The notes: generated by a model from the letters alone, not told the origin. A DNA stretch of 64,000 nt from Asparagopsis taxiformis (GCA_030407315.1 JALQPE010002307.1:62001-126000), one strand, 5' to 3'. Positions 48,236-58,840 are shown, counted from the first letter of the stretch. Numbers and translations: made by a program.

Positions 48236-49929
48236 ATATCTTAACAACAACTACTTTAGCAAACAATTATCGAGAATATAATCATCTCCTTTATCACTTT
48301 CAATCTATGAACCTACTATAATGCACTTCCGTTCCATGCTTTCAAACTAGATTGTCCATTCCCTAGTGGGTTGGAGCATGATTTCCAGGACGATTCCCTC
48401 ACATCTCTAGACTCGATGGTCTATGCTAGAAATAGCAGAACAATTGGGTTTATACGTGCTTCATCGCCAACTTGCTTCTGGTAATGGGTGGACGTGCACG
48501 ATACACGATCAACCTGAACTGGACGTCCGGTGGATGTCCAGCTCGATTGCATTGCTGGCCAGCCCAGAAATTCTAAAATTACCGAAAAATCAATTTGGTG
48601 GCCCAGCATCTCCTGTGCCGAAAATTCCAGCAGTCACTTCTGATATACTATATCGTAGTAGTAGTAGTCTAGACGTGTTTCGCACTTGTACGCATCAGGG
48701 AAGGCTGCACGGAAGGTTGAGACTACGCTACTTGTGTACCGCGTCGTCTGAAATAGCGAGTAGTGTTTGTTGTATAGTTGTGGAGTATGCGTCTAGTGGT
48801 TTGTAAAGCTTGCAGAACGGGATAGGGATGTGGGTGGCCCTATTTTATGAATACATGAGTACCAATATTCAGGGTTGACAAAGCGGAAAGTCATAGGCTC
48901 ATACATGTTTGAGATTGCATAGTGGAGAAAATATTTACATCGAAATTTACATGGAGGAGATGGAGGTTTCAAGGATGAGGTATGAGAGGAAGAAAATTCT
49001 TCTGTGGTATGAGGATGTGTTCTAAGGGGGGATGGAATCCTGGGATGGTACAGGGGGAGGTGGAAATGTACGGAGTGCGGGTTTAGAATGGAGTGTGATT
49101 CGGAGAGGAGTGCCGAAAAGCATATTATGGGGATTTGGGAGACGCTGCGGGGTGTTGGGGTAGTGAGGGCGGAGGAGGTGTTTAGGTGGGACCGTAGGAG
49201 GGTGCGGTTGGAGGCGCCGAGAGGAGGGGGTTTTAGGAAAGTGAGGAGAAAGAGGGGGGGGGGGTGGCGTCTGTTCTGGCTGTGGTGAGTGGGGATGTGA
49301 TGGTGAAGAAGGGGGTTATTGTATTTGGGGAGGGAGGGGAGTGGGAGGAAGGGTGCGAAGTGGGGGGTTGATATGTGTTTCAGAGCGGGGAGGTTTCTGG
49401 GGAGACGGCGGGGGAGTGGGAGCGTGGGCCAGTTGTGGTGGTGTATACGGTATCGAAGATGCGGATGGCGTGGGGGCATGGAGCAGCTGAGGGAGGGAGG
49501 GGTGGAGCAGGTCGGGTACGGGATGGGGACTGAGAGGTTTTGGAAGAGTAAGCTGCAGGGGAAGTTTGTGGAGAGGGCGAAGGAGAGGGGTTGAAGGTAG
49601 AGGAGAGAGGGTATTGAAGAACAATACGTTGCAAAGGTGATGGGGGAGAGCATGGTCGAGGAGATAGGGGGTTTTTTGCCCTATTCTGAGGTAGTATGAG
49701 GACTGGTTATACGAAATCTGTACGGTAGAGCAGAAAAGTAGGTATGGAATGGAGGTGTGCACCGTGGAAGCGGGGATAGGTAGCTAAAAATGCGTGCTAG
49801 AGTGGTATTGGGGGTGTTTGAGGTACAGTACGGGGGAGGTGAGCACCAACTGGAAGGGGGTGTGAGCGAGAGGATGAAAAAATTAAAGACGAAATTGGAG
49901 TCGACCGACAAGGAAAAATAGAGTGGTCG
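48236..49929. other. Right non-coding region of element 1
   Basis: Contains a partial internal repeat (copy E, about 48,508-48,582: GGACGTCCGGTGGATGTCCA then GCCAGCCCAGAAATTCTAAA). From about 49,000 to 49,650 the plus strand is strongly purine (G)-rich. A 286-codon minus-strand frame there is Pro/Ser/His/Leu low complexity and is not called. Confidence 0.5.
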
Positions 49930-50233
49930 CCGTGATGGATGCGGACATCCATGTCGAGCACGGCGGCAGAAATTTCTGGGCTCGAAATTTTTGAATTTCT
50001 GAACCGGCGCCCGTCCTAGGTGGACATAGACATGGCGGAAGTCCATCCCGAGGGGGACATCCGTGGTACTAGAAACAATGAATGTTGCCCTAGTAATACT
50101 AGACGTACTAGACCACATGGACGTCCGGTTCTAGGCGGACATCCAAAAATACTGGAGAACATGGACGTCCGCCTAGTAATACTAGGTGTACTAGAGGTTG
50201 TGGACGTCCGCGTCCATTTCCGAGAACACAGAC
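49930..50233 (-). repeat. Right subterminal region and terminal inverted repeat of element 1
   Basis: GGACGTCC and GGACATCC motifs alternate with CTAGTA and CTAGAC motifs, mirroring the left end. The last 33 bases (50201-50233) are the inverted repeat partner of 30343-30375. A segment at about 49,970-50,000 (GAAATTTCTGGGCTCGAAAT) resembles the internal repeats. Confidence 0.75.
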
Positions 50234-50851
50234 GCACCCTCGGGTGCAGCGACTGCCCCGGCGGCCACGTCTGAAGAGACGATAACAGCCCCTCTTGGTG
50301 CGGTCACGGCCGCGCGTCCCGTTGCCAACGCTCCTACACCGTCGGCTAGGGGCGCTTCCGATGCGGTAGCGTCGGGTGGTTCTGCTCCGGCCGACCCAAT
50401 GGCAGTCGAAGCTGTCAAGGCGACGACCTCGGTCGCTCTTGCCCCGACAGCAGCGGGAACTGCTATGGCTGTGGCTGTGGTCGAACCCGCCACGAGTAAG
50501 CCAACCTCCGCGGTTGCTACCCCTACGGCGACGGGTGTTACTGGTGCCACCACCGCTGGGGGTACTGAAAAAGAGTCTGAGGGCATACAGGAGGCAACTC
50601 CTAAACCCACCGACGCAACCTCCCCTGGTGGCGAGTCAGTGCAAGTCGTTGAAGACCCTCGATCGCCCACGCGCGCCACGCGTCGCCTCAATGTGACGTC
50701 ACCGGTGGCGACAGTCGCGGCCGCAGTGGCGGCGGCGGGGCAACGAGTCGCCCGAAGGCGTAAAAGGGCTCAGCTCTCTTCCCCTTCAGCGAGCGTGGGG
50801 TCTCCAATTAACAAGGACAGGCCGACTCGTCGGACTCGTACGCGCCGTTAG
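50234..50851 (+). pseudogene. 3' portion of the gene interrupted by element 1
   Basis: The frame resumes in phase with 30342: GCA-CCC-TCG-GGT here against GCA-CAA-AC at the left edge. It is Ala/Thr/Pro/Val-rich and disordered, ending in a strongly basic tail (ARRRKRAQL, TRRTRTRR) before TAG. The intact protein would have been near 950 residues if the TGA at 30014 is read through. Target-site copy at 50234-50241. Confidence 0.55.
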
Positions 50852-53351
50852 TCGCAGCCCGTTCGAAGCGCGTAGTAGCAACTGATACCCTAAGGTAATC
50901 TTTGACAGTTAATACCCGCGTATAGAGAGCCATTGTAGGTGTGCAACAATAAAGCTGAGTTTCCAAATGAATTCCTTTATGCAACGAGGGTAGGAATTAC
51001 GCATCACCTAACCCCTGCTACAAAAGAGGTCCCTCGGGAGTCGGATGAAAACTCACCCCGTGGGTGAGAAACCGTGTCCCGGGGGCTATGATGTGCCATA
51101 ATAATGGCCGTTCTCGATGGCCTTCGCCGCTAGTCGCCTTACGCTCTTGGGCGATTCGTGGCTACGGCCTTCGCTGTTGCGCGAATTCAACTGAATTCGC
51201 CATCCGAACTGACGCTCTCTTGCAAGACGTCATCGCTTTTGTCGGGCGGCTCGATAGCCGCAGTGACAATCTTTACCGGCAAGCCGGTGAGTGAGAATCG
51301 CTCTCGCGCATGGAACTGGCAATAGAGTTCCCACTGGACGGAAGTCGAGGGGTCGTGCGACCATCCATGCACGCGTTTTGAGAGTCCCAAGGTACGTGCA
51401 TCCCATCGCGGGTTATTACAACCGGCCATATTGAGAGAGGCAAGCTGTAAAATTCCTCCAAGTCCGAAGACGTCCGTTGTCCTGCGCAGCCACTTGTTCG
51501 GGATGACTACGGTCAGGGCCGTTGCGAGACGCTGCTATCGCTAGCGTCGGCGCGTTCCGCGCACGTTAGGAGAGTTGCCCACCATCAGTGACAGGGCGCT
51601 CACTTAGGCGAAATACTCCCGAGTGAGTCGACCCTGAAATGGGTGATGGCCTAGGCCAATTGTTTTTCCGAGTCGCTAGCGATGTTCAACGTACTCCAGA
51701 GTGCCCGTGCGCGAGTTTTGAAGGACAATGGTGGACACTACATTAATGTAAACTGAGGTTATTGTGTTCGCCCTCAGGTTGCATCTTGCCCATTTCCGCA
51801 GATGACCAATTTTTGCAATGCCCAATTTGGCCTGGGAGCAGATCGCCGAAAATTTCTAAGTCCAAGGACGAATTCCGAGTCGCGACGCAACATTCCCGAA
51901 ACCTATTCGAATCGAACCGCCGTAAGGCGCTGGCGCCGCTGGTGTTGGTGCCTTTCCGATCCGTTAGGAGGGTTAGCTGCAATCGGCTATAGAACGCCCC
52001 GTTCATGCGACATTTTCGCGAATAAACTCCCCCGAGCGCGAGGGTTTGGCCTCGGCCAATCGGTATTATGGGCTGCTGACGGTGTTCGGCACGCCCTAGA
52101 GCGTCCATGTGCGGAATTTCAGGCGAAACGGCGGACACTACATTAATGTAAACCGAGGTTGTTTGCGTTGCAACCTCAGGTTGACCGCCCTCCAATTGGT
52201 CGTTTTTTGGGGGTATCAAATTTTGCGGATTGCCAACTGCGCTCAGGGCAGGTCGCAAATTTTCCTACGGCTCCGGGGGAAAGTCGCGTCTTGCCGTGGC
52301 TTATTGAAAGTGCCTCAGGGTGGCTGCTGTCGAGCCGTTGCCGCTCACTAGCAACGCGGGTACTCTAGTGCGCCCGTGGAATTGGCGTGCCTTCCAGTAC
52401 CTTGCGGTAACGCAGCTGACGTTATAGGGTCCGAACGTGTCGTCCGATCGGGGGCGTGCATCTGGTCAAGGCCAACAGGTTCTCCGTATCGACGATAGTG
52501 TTAGGCGTGCTCAAAGGCGCACGAGTGCGAATTTTGGCGCACGACGGTGGACATTCCATTATTGAAACCCAAGGGTATCTATAGGCGCATCACCGGGTGC
52601 TGCCCTCCTTCCACTCAACTCCTTTTGGGGTACCGGGTGTGCGGTTATCCATTCCCTCTGGGGGCAGGCCGCAGAATCTCGCTCAGGGCGCAGAATCCTT
52701 GGTACTATTTTCACTCGTCCTAGCACTTCGCGCGCTGTTGCATGGGCGCCAGTGATATGTGCTAGCGTCGCCGCTTTCACGGTCACGGGTTGCGAATCGC
52801 AGAGTGTCGTGGCGCACTTAATAAAGGAACCCCCGTGGGGGCGACAGATAACGACTCGTGAGTTGATGAAGCCGCAGGACGGCGGGCCGTGAGTAGTCGG
52901 TCCCGACGCGATTCCTATAGGGAAGCACGCGTCGTTGAAGGTGGTCGCGACAATTGGTCCATTGTGATTCCGATCAATCACGAGGTGTTTCCGTGCACGG
53001 AAACACAGGGGGCTTCCTAGGAAGAAAGGTTTGCAGGGTCGGCCGCGGTCCATTGATTGCTCCCTTGACGTGGCAGAGGGGGTTCAGGAAGGGGGTACGC
53101 GCCTTAGACGGGTTATTGACCCTACATTACTTCACCCAGAAGGGGAAGAATACGTCAGGGCGATCACCCTGGATGTCGACATCCCTGGTGTTTCTATTGG
53201 CTCCCGCCCGATTTGCGTCCATACCTTCCGGCACGGCGCACGCGCCGTGGTCAGCGTACACTGGTAGCGATATATCGGTCTGGTTGTGTACGTTGCCATT
53301 TGGCCACGGCCAACCAGCGCGTGACATCTGGGTCCGGTGACTGTGCGTCAC
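50852..53351. other. Non-coding transposon DNA with ~400-bp diverged tandem repeats
   Basis: GC-balanced repeat DNA. Three diverged units of about 400 bases occur at about 51,550-51,950, 51,950-52,350 and 52,400-52,700, marked by GTGGACACTACATTAATGTA at 51731, a close match at 52131 and a degenerate one at 52546. It is probably the 3' untranslated/LTR side of the minus-strand gypsy remnant and/or the tail of the interrupted plus-strand gene. No gene called. Confidence 0.45.
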
Positions 53352-54768
53352 TTAGATCCAACGGACGCCGTGGATCAACGATATTCTTACCTTCCGGCTG
53401 TGACTTGGCCGTTTGAAACGAGCGCGCTCTTTTTGACGTGCGGTCCGTTTCCGATGCCAAGCCACTATAGCTGGGGGAAGGTTCGCTTCCGGCTCCCAGG
53501 TATCCTCCTCGGGGGCGTACCCCAACCAGCGCACACGGAAGTAGGACACGCCATCATCGTCTACCCATTCCTCGATAAGGTCGTCTATCGTATACTCCTT
53601 GGAGTGTTCCTCGGAGTCACCGTCGACCGGCGTCGGACTGACCAGTTCGCTTGCGTCCTGCGTTACCTGCGTTACCCGCGGGTAATCTTCGCGTACGATT
53701 GGCGCGGGGGTGCTTCCTTGGGGATTGCGCGGGTCGGATACCGTATTCCCGGATGGCGGGACCGCCCTATCTGCCGGTAGAAGCGCTTCGGAACCCGGTT
53801 CCGTCTGTACTTCATTCGCCCGAGGGCGACGCGGCAATCGACTTCTTGCATTAGCGGTTTCGCGGCCTTCCCCCTCACCGTCGCTACCCGGCTGCACCGG
53901 TCCATAACCCGGGGCTGGGCGTACGCGATCCGAACTAATTCTCTCGGGAATTCCGTCGACAAGTATGTCAAACGTGTGACCTTGGTTAGATATAACCGTA
54001 TACGGACCCATCGATTGGAAAATCCAACTTGTTCCGGGCTCGCCCGAGTATAGTCGTCTCCTGGGAGGTATTGCGCAAGTCGATATAGACTGCGTCCCCG
54101 GCTCGGATGCGGCGATTTGGTGCTCGCACCGCCTTATCGAAGTCGCGCTTGTACCGGGCTTGCATTCTCGCGAGCGAGGAATTAGCGCGCGCATACAACC
54201 CACGAAGCTGCCGGCGCCAGGAATCACGCATCCAGGCTTCATCGCCTTTGAGTTCAATATCCTCCAAGCCTATTGGCGGTGGCGCGCGCGTCAAGACCAA
54301 TTCGAAGGGAATTGTATTAGTCGAGCGGTACACGCACCGATTGTACGCATAGGCAAGGACGGGGAGGTATTCGTCCCAGTTGCGATGATCCTCAGCCACG
54401 TAATGGCACAGCATAGACGCGAGCGTCCTGTTGAATCGTTCGACCTGACCATTCGTCTGCGGGTGATACGTAGTAGTAGTCACCGGCTTAATACCCAAAA
54501 TGACGCAGGCGTCGACGAAGGTCTTAGAACGAAACTGGGGTCCATTATCCGACAGGATAGTCTTAGGTGCCCCATAAGTAAACACCCATTCCTCCACAAA
54601 GGCTTTCACAACCAAGCTAGCTTGTATCGAGCGCATGGCCACGAGCCTGCACAGCTTAGAATAACGGTCCATGATGACCAGAACGTGTAACTTTCCTCGG
54701 GAGGTTTTCGGTAGAGGACCCATGAGGTCTATGGCGACGTCCTCAAGTGGCCTAAGGGCCGGGAACAA
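53352..54768 (-). pseudogene. Ty3/gypsy integrase and chromodomain remnant (broken)
   Basis: From 54768 downwards: an integrase core with VAIDLMGPLP (first Asp), ILSDNGPQFRS (second Asp) and HPQTNGQVERFNRT (Glu), then AWMRDSWRRQLRGLYARANSSLARMQARYKRDFDK and a basic region. That frame ends at 53986. The continuation, GPYTVISNQGHTFDILVDG and a chromodomain (YTIDDLIEEWVDDDGVSYFR, then VRWLGYAPEEDTWEP), lies in another frame ending at 53352, so a frameshift occurs near 54,000-54,050. Reverse transcriptase, protease and gag are absent: the 5' side is cut at 54768 where element 2 begins. Chromodomain integrases belong to chromoviruses and target marked chromatin. This copy is inactive. Confidence 0.85.
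54761..54768 (+). repeat. Candidate target-site duplication, left copy (element 2)
   Basis: GGGAACAA at the end of the integrase remnant; GGGAACAT recurs at 63545-63552, just after the last hairpin of element 2. Seven of eight bases match. Confidence 0.4.
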
Positions 54769-54789
54769 CCACTACGGTGTTGGGAATGA

Positions 54790-55145
54790 AAAAAGACAGT
54801 AAATTTACTGTCTGAGACAGTAAAAATTACTGTCTGGCCAAGACAGTGCGCGGAGACAGTAAAATTTACTGTCTGGAAATTTCAGAATACTGCTGCAGCA
54901 GTAAACTGGCACGAAATCTGGACAGTACCAAAAACAGTAAAATTTACTGTCCAGAACAGTAAATTTTACTGTCTGGAAGTGTTGCCGCCAGACAGTATGT
55001 GCAGACAGTACATTTTACTGTCTGAGGCAGTACATTGTATTGTATTACTGCACTGTCTGGGGAAATCTGTAGACAGTAGTGTAGATAGCAAATTGTATTG
55101 TCTGCGGGTAGTACCGTGCATTGGTTGACAGCACTGTCTGGTGGA
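54790..55145. repeat. Left-end palindrome array of element 2
   Basis: At least eight full or partial palindromes of the form GACAGTAAA(A)TTTACTGTC, beginning at about 54794 and repeating at about 54816, 54854, 54933, 54955, 55004 and beyond, with ACTGTCTG tails. Probable transposase-binding or replication-linked sites; the function is inferred. Confidence 0.85.
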
Positions 55146-55676
55146 GTGGACTTAGAGGAAATATGGAGCATAGTGTTAGTGTGAAGGTAAATATTGGAAT
55201 GGTGTGTGGAATACGACTATAGTAATTGTGATGGTGCTTTACAGATAGTTGGGTGCGGGGAAGCTAGATGCTGAATAGGACGTTGTAGAAAGAAAGATAG
55301 GGAAGATTGAACATATCTCGTTTGTCTCACCGTAAGGAGAGAAAGTACAGAGTAGACTATATTATGTTGAGTTTAGCATTTCAAATTATACCTATCTATC
55401 TTTGCATTGAAAGTGTCGAGTAGAAGACGTCAGTCTGGTAGCGAGGTGTGGTATTCACAGGACGTGGGTGGTAGCAAAGGAAAGAATACGCACCATCCAC
55501 CACTAAATTATGAAAAATAACCGTTACGGAGCACCGAGAAGCATTATTATTATGTAGAGTAGAACAGGATGGATGCATCCACTGGAATGATATTTGCTAC
55601 AACACTGCTGTACTAAGCGTGACACCCTTCCTTCAAAGCACTTCTCCTTTTAGCAAACTCCAATTGCAAGTTCAAC
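55146..55676. other. Promoter side of element 2 first gene
   Basis: 530 bases, AT-rich, no frame of interest. Likely promoter and leader of the 508-residue gene. Confidence 0.4.
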
Positions 55677-57203
55677 ATGAATCCCGAAACCTCCGTGAGC
55701 ATCGCTGCATTTTCCGAAATAACGCGTGAGGGCTTTTCGAACATCACTGCAGAGCTGAAAGCCCTGAGTGATAAAATGGATGCCGTCGAGAAGAGCACCA
55801 TTCAATTACGCGAGACTCTCGGAAATGTCGCCAAGACTGTCTCCATGCTAAACACCGATATGCAGGAGGTCAAGGGCATCGTCGATGGGCTTCTGAGCCA
55901 GGGACAAGGACATCCGAAGAAGATCGCCTCTGAGAAGGACAGGGAACGTCTCCGCATTGCGCAGGATGCGGAGAAATCGTTCACGTTCGAAATGGTGTGT
56001 GCCGTGCTGTGTGCTGTTGTTCCAACGTACACGAAGGCAATGGTGGATAAGATGGATAGGCATTTCAACGGATGCGAGCTAATCAATACGCTGATGTTCG
56101 CCAGGCAGAGCAATGAGCGAAAGGATGTGTTCAATAGGACGCTTGCCGGCCGGAACCACATTGAATTGCGCTGCCAAGTTGTGACCTCTTTAATCAAGAA
56201 TACGTGTCAAAACAATTCTTTCAGAGAGGGAGGAGACCGTTCCAGCTCCAATGGAACGTCGGAAGGTATCGAACGGTGGAGGGCGCGGGGGTATGTGACT
56301 ACCGGGACCATTGAGGAGACAATTCGCGGAACGGACTCTGCTCGCATGGATGGAATGCATGGGACGTCCGAGGCAAGTGATGGGGCCGCTCGAAAGCAGA
56401 AGCGAAGAAAGGTTGGTGACAATGGGCCGTTGCACAGAAAGGAGGTAGGCATCACTGTGACGAAATCGGCACTCACGGCAGTGACCGGGTTTATGAACAA
56501 GTCCAGAGATCATGTGCGAAACCGGTTCATCCGAGATCTTGGATTCGTTCTATACAGTGGGTTTCAAGGTTCAGTCCGCATGGAGCATCATTTGCACGAC
56601 GGTGGGCTGGACATTGAGTCAGTTCCAAGTCTGTACTCGGCGCAGAGGAAAATGAATGCAGCGGAGCGCGCAGCAATGGATGACAAGAATATGAAGATTC
56701 TTCGCGACTTCATTGCTGTGCGAAAAGAAATGGTATTCAAAGTCGAGTACGAAGTTCAAATAATTGGAGAACCGGACAAGAGGTTTGTGACTAGGAGGAT
56801 CAATTTAGTAGAGGTTGCACTGAACTTTGCAGTCGCCTACACGCAATGTTCTGATAAGAACATGTTCCTGCGACGTTCAGAATACTCCTTGCAATTCATC
56901 TACATACTTGCATACGGGTTCCGAACGATTTTGAAATTTCAAAGTGGAGCAGAGGTGGGAGGAGCGCAAATCCGGGAAATCAATGAAGCAGTGAAACTGC
57001 TTCTTCCCGGGGAGCGGGTGAGTAGTCGTTTTATGAATGAGGAGGTTTTGACTATATCGCGTGATAGATATGAAGAACTGAATGTAGACGATGGAGGGGA
57101 CTCAGTGCTGGAGGAGAGCTTCAGGTCTATGGAAGAGGACGGAGGAGATGAAGAATATGTGAAGGTATTTGTCGATGATGAAATCGAGAATGAAGGGGAG
57201 TAG
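55677..57203 (+). CDS. Coiled-coil protein of element 2, unknown function
   Basis: 508 residues, family not recognised. An N-terminal coiled coil (about residues 14-72: ITREGFSNITAELKALSDKM, then VEKSTIQLRETLGNV) precedes a helical region (about 85-180) with conserved-looking Cys. A basic linker AARKQKRRKVGD could be a nuclear signal. The second half starts VGITVTKSALTAVTGFMNKS and continues RDHVRNRFIRDLGFVLYSG, ending in an acidic tail. The sequence of coiled coil followed by RNRF..LGF recalls RDRLFGSLGY in the frameshifted protein of element 1, so the two may be diverged counterparts. It could be the element's mobility protein, but I see no DDE, tyrosine or HUH signature. Confidence 0.6.
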   Translation: MNPETSVSIAAFSEITREGFSNITAELKALSDKMDAVEKSTIQLRETLGNVAKTVSMLNTDMQEVKGIVDGLLSQGQGHPKKIASEKDRERLRIAQDAEKSFTFEMVCAVLCAVVPTYTKAMVDKMDRHFNGCELINTLMFARQSNERKDVFNRTLAGRNHIELRCQVVTSLIKNTCQNNSFREGGDRSSSNGTSEGIERWRARGYVTTGTIEETIRGTDSARMDGMHGTSEASDGAARKQKRRKVGDNGPLHRKEVGITVTKSALTAVTGFMNKSRDHVRNRFIRDLGFVLYSGFQGSVRMEHHLHDGGLDIESVPSLYSAQRKMNAAERAAMDDKNMKILRDFIAVRKEMVFKVEYEVQIIGEPDKRFVTRRINLVEVALNFAVAYTQCSDKNMFLRRSEYSLQFIYILAYGFRTILKFQSGAEVGGAQIREINEAVKLLLPGERVSSRFMNEEVLTISRDRYEELNVDDGGDSVLEESFRSMEEDGGDEEYVKVFVDDEIENEGE

Positions 57204-57478
57204 TATCAGATGAAACCGGTTTCGGTATAGTAGACGAAGAATGAAGAAATAAAATTTCTGTTGAGTTGAATTTTGTAATAGATGGAAGTAGATAGATACG
57301 AGACATCAGGAAACCAGTCAGACGATAGTGTCAAGTCGAAGGAATAGCGCAGAGACAGGTAGTGGAATAGTCGAAGTAGGAAGGGGCGAGGGTATCCGTC
57401 TTTACTAGAAATTGATGGCCACAGGAGCTCTAGAATGGAATACCCAGGAACAGGATAACTACGGATAGATGTACTTTA

Positions 57479-58840
57479 TTATTTTTGCTCAGGACTGCAG
57501 TTGGCAGGTGGAGGAGAGCGAGGGTGGGTATTGTCTGAATCCGCATTGAAGCCAAGACGAGAGATAGCCTCATAGCCAATGTCTTCAAGCTCCTGGCATG
57601 TAGTAGTACCACTGAAAATACAGCAAGGTAAGCGTAGATGTAGTGTACCAAACGTCTCTGCGGTTGATAGAGGCTGGAAAGTGCTGTAACAAGCTCGGCG
57701 CTGAATACGTCTCCACAGTAACGAAAACGTTGCTCCATAGGTAACAGTAGCCTTATCACGTAGGTGGAAAGAGTCCACGATGCTAGACTGTGATAGTTGG
57801 CTAAGACATAGGGGATGTAAAAATGTATTGTTGACGTGGTCAAACTCGTAGGAGTCTCTGCAAAGAACTGTCATACGTTGGTCTGGGCTGGACAGGACGT
57901 AAGCAGATGAGCCGACGAGAAATGCGGAAGAAGGAGCATCATGAGAGCAATCAACGTCGACTAGATTTCCTAAAATTCGGACAATCGATGAGCTGCCTCC
58001 ATCGCGTTCCGCCCTGCTCTTCACCAATATTTTCTGGAACCCGTGTTGCGAGGTACCTATGGAGTCACATAGTGCCTGAAAGGTGGGGAAAATGATGGAA
58101 AGATCCGACTCATTTCCAGAGGGAAAGGTGATGTCCTCAAAGGACGGCTGGAAGAGAACGTCACGATTCTCTTTCGCCTTGCATTGAATGGCAATAGTGC
58201 GGAATTGAGCAAGGGAGCAGTCGGCCTGTACTCTGATTTCTTCTTGCGATGTTTGTCGCATTCCCCTGGAGTGCTCGGATTTCGTCATCCGGAGGGAGAG
58301 GGGCTTGTCTGTGTACACACCAAGCTTCTGAAACAGAATGCTACATACAGTCAGAGCAGAGGAGGTCATGGAACTGTTGGAATCGAATGGAGGGGGTAGA
58401 GGATGTTTGGCAGCTGACTCCAGCTTTTCCAATCTTGCCAGCATTTCTGCTACGGTCTTCTTCATTTGATCCGCAGTGCAATCTTGAAGGATGCCGCGGT
58501 GGCGGTGGCGAGTGTGGTCAATGCCGTAGTCTGGGTCTCTCTCTGCTGGGGATGGAGGTGAGTCCATACTGCGAAGCTCACCACTTCGCCACGGGAGAAC
58601 CCTTCCGGAATCCTTGTCGACGAGCTCGTTACGATCTGAAATCTTGACTTGAGAAAGGGTAGAGTCGAAACCATATTCAGCTTTGTATTCGAGCAATGCA
58701 TGGAGGAATGGGTCTGTTTCAGTCTTGACCTGAGTAATTTCCTTGACGATTGCAGACCACCAGACAATTTTTCGTTTCCTCCCAAACGGCCGAAGTTCCC
58801 ATTGAACTTCTATAACGTCGTTTGGAGCGAGAGGAAGCAT
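57479..58840 (-). CDS. Unknown protein of element 2, possible Tudor/Agenet-like N-terminus
   Basis: 453 residues, ATG at 58840. The first 70 residues, VIEVQWELRPFGRKRKIVWW followed by SAIVKEI, resemble a small beta-barrel of the Tudor/Agenet/PWWP type, which reads methylated lysine or arginine; this is a weak visual match. A short coiled coil follows (MKKTVAEMLARLEKLES), then a 250-residue globular region without recognised motifs, ending in a Pro-rich tail. It converges on the 508-residue gene (275 bases apart) and is divergent from the ParB-methyltransferase-SET gene. If the Tudor-like reading is right, the element would encode a writer and a reader. Confidence 0.5.
   Translation of the reverse strand: MLPLAPNDVIEVQWELRPFGRKRKIVWWSAIVKEITQVKTETDPFLHALLEYKAEYGFDSTLSQVKISDRNELVDKDSGRVLPWRSGELRSMDSPPSPAERDPDYGIDHTRHRHRGILQDCTADQMKKTVAEMLARLEKLESAAKHPLPPPFDSNSSMTSSALTVCSILFQKLGVYTDKPLSLRMTKSEHSRGMRQTSQEEIRVQADCSLAQFRTIAIQCKAKENRDVLFQPSFEDITFPSGNESDLSIIFPTFQALCDSIGTSQHGFQKILVKSRAERDGGSSSIVRILGNLVDVDCSHDAPSSAFLVGSSAYVLSSPDQRMTVLCRDSYEFDHVNNTFLHPLCLSQLSQSSIVDSFHLRDKATVTYGATFSLLWRRIQRRACYSTFQPLSTAETFGTLHLRLPCCIFSGTTTCQELEDIGYEAISRLGFNADSDNTHPRSPPPANCSPEQK

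Larger units (their letters stand above)
30343..50233 (+). mobile_element. Element 1: 19.9-kb Plavaka-like DNA transposon carrying DNA/chromatin modification genes
   Basis: Inverted ends begin GTCTGTGTTTTCGGAAGTGG on the left and GTCTGTGTTCTCGGAAATGG on the right (reverse complement). They continue with GACGCGGACGTCCA on both sides: 31 of 33 bases match. Subterminal DNA on both ends holds many GGACGTCC and CTAGTA motifs, and a 43-bp tandem array lies at the left end. Cargo, in order: DDE transposase (+), frameshifted coiled-coil gene (-), methyltransferase-SET (-), ParB-like (+), 2OG-Fe(II) dioxygenase in two frames (+). It sits inside the frame that ends at 30342 and resumes at 50234. Plavaka elements belong to the CACTA-related group and are known in fungi; the 8-bp duplication and non-CACTA ends here are unusual for that group, so the class is tentative. 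Whether it is still active is unknown. Confidence 0.75.

Noticed and set aside
48793..49653. A 286-codon minus-strand open frame
   Set aside because: Composition is Pro/Ser/Leu/His low complexity caused by a G-rich plus strand; no domain and no support as a gene.
54770..54774. CACTA at the left end of element 2 as proof of a CACTA transposon
   Set aside because: Five bases occur often by chance, no TAGTG partner with matching sequence was found on the right, and no CACTA transposase is inside.
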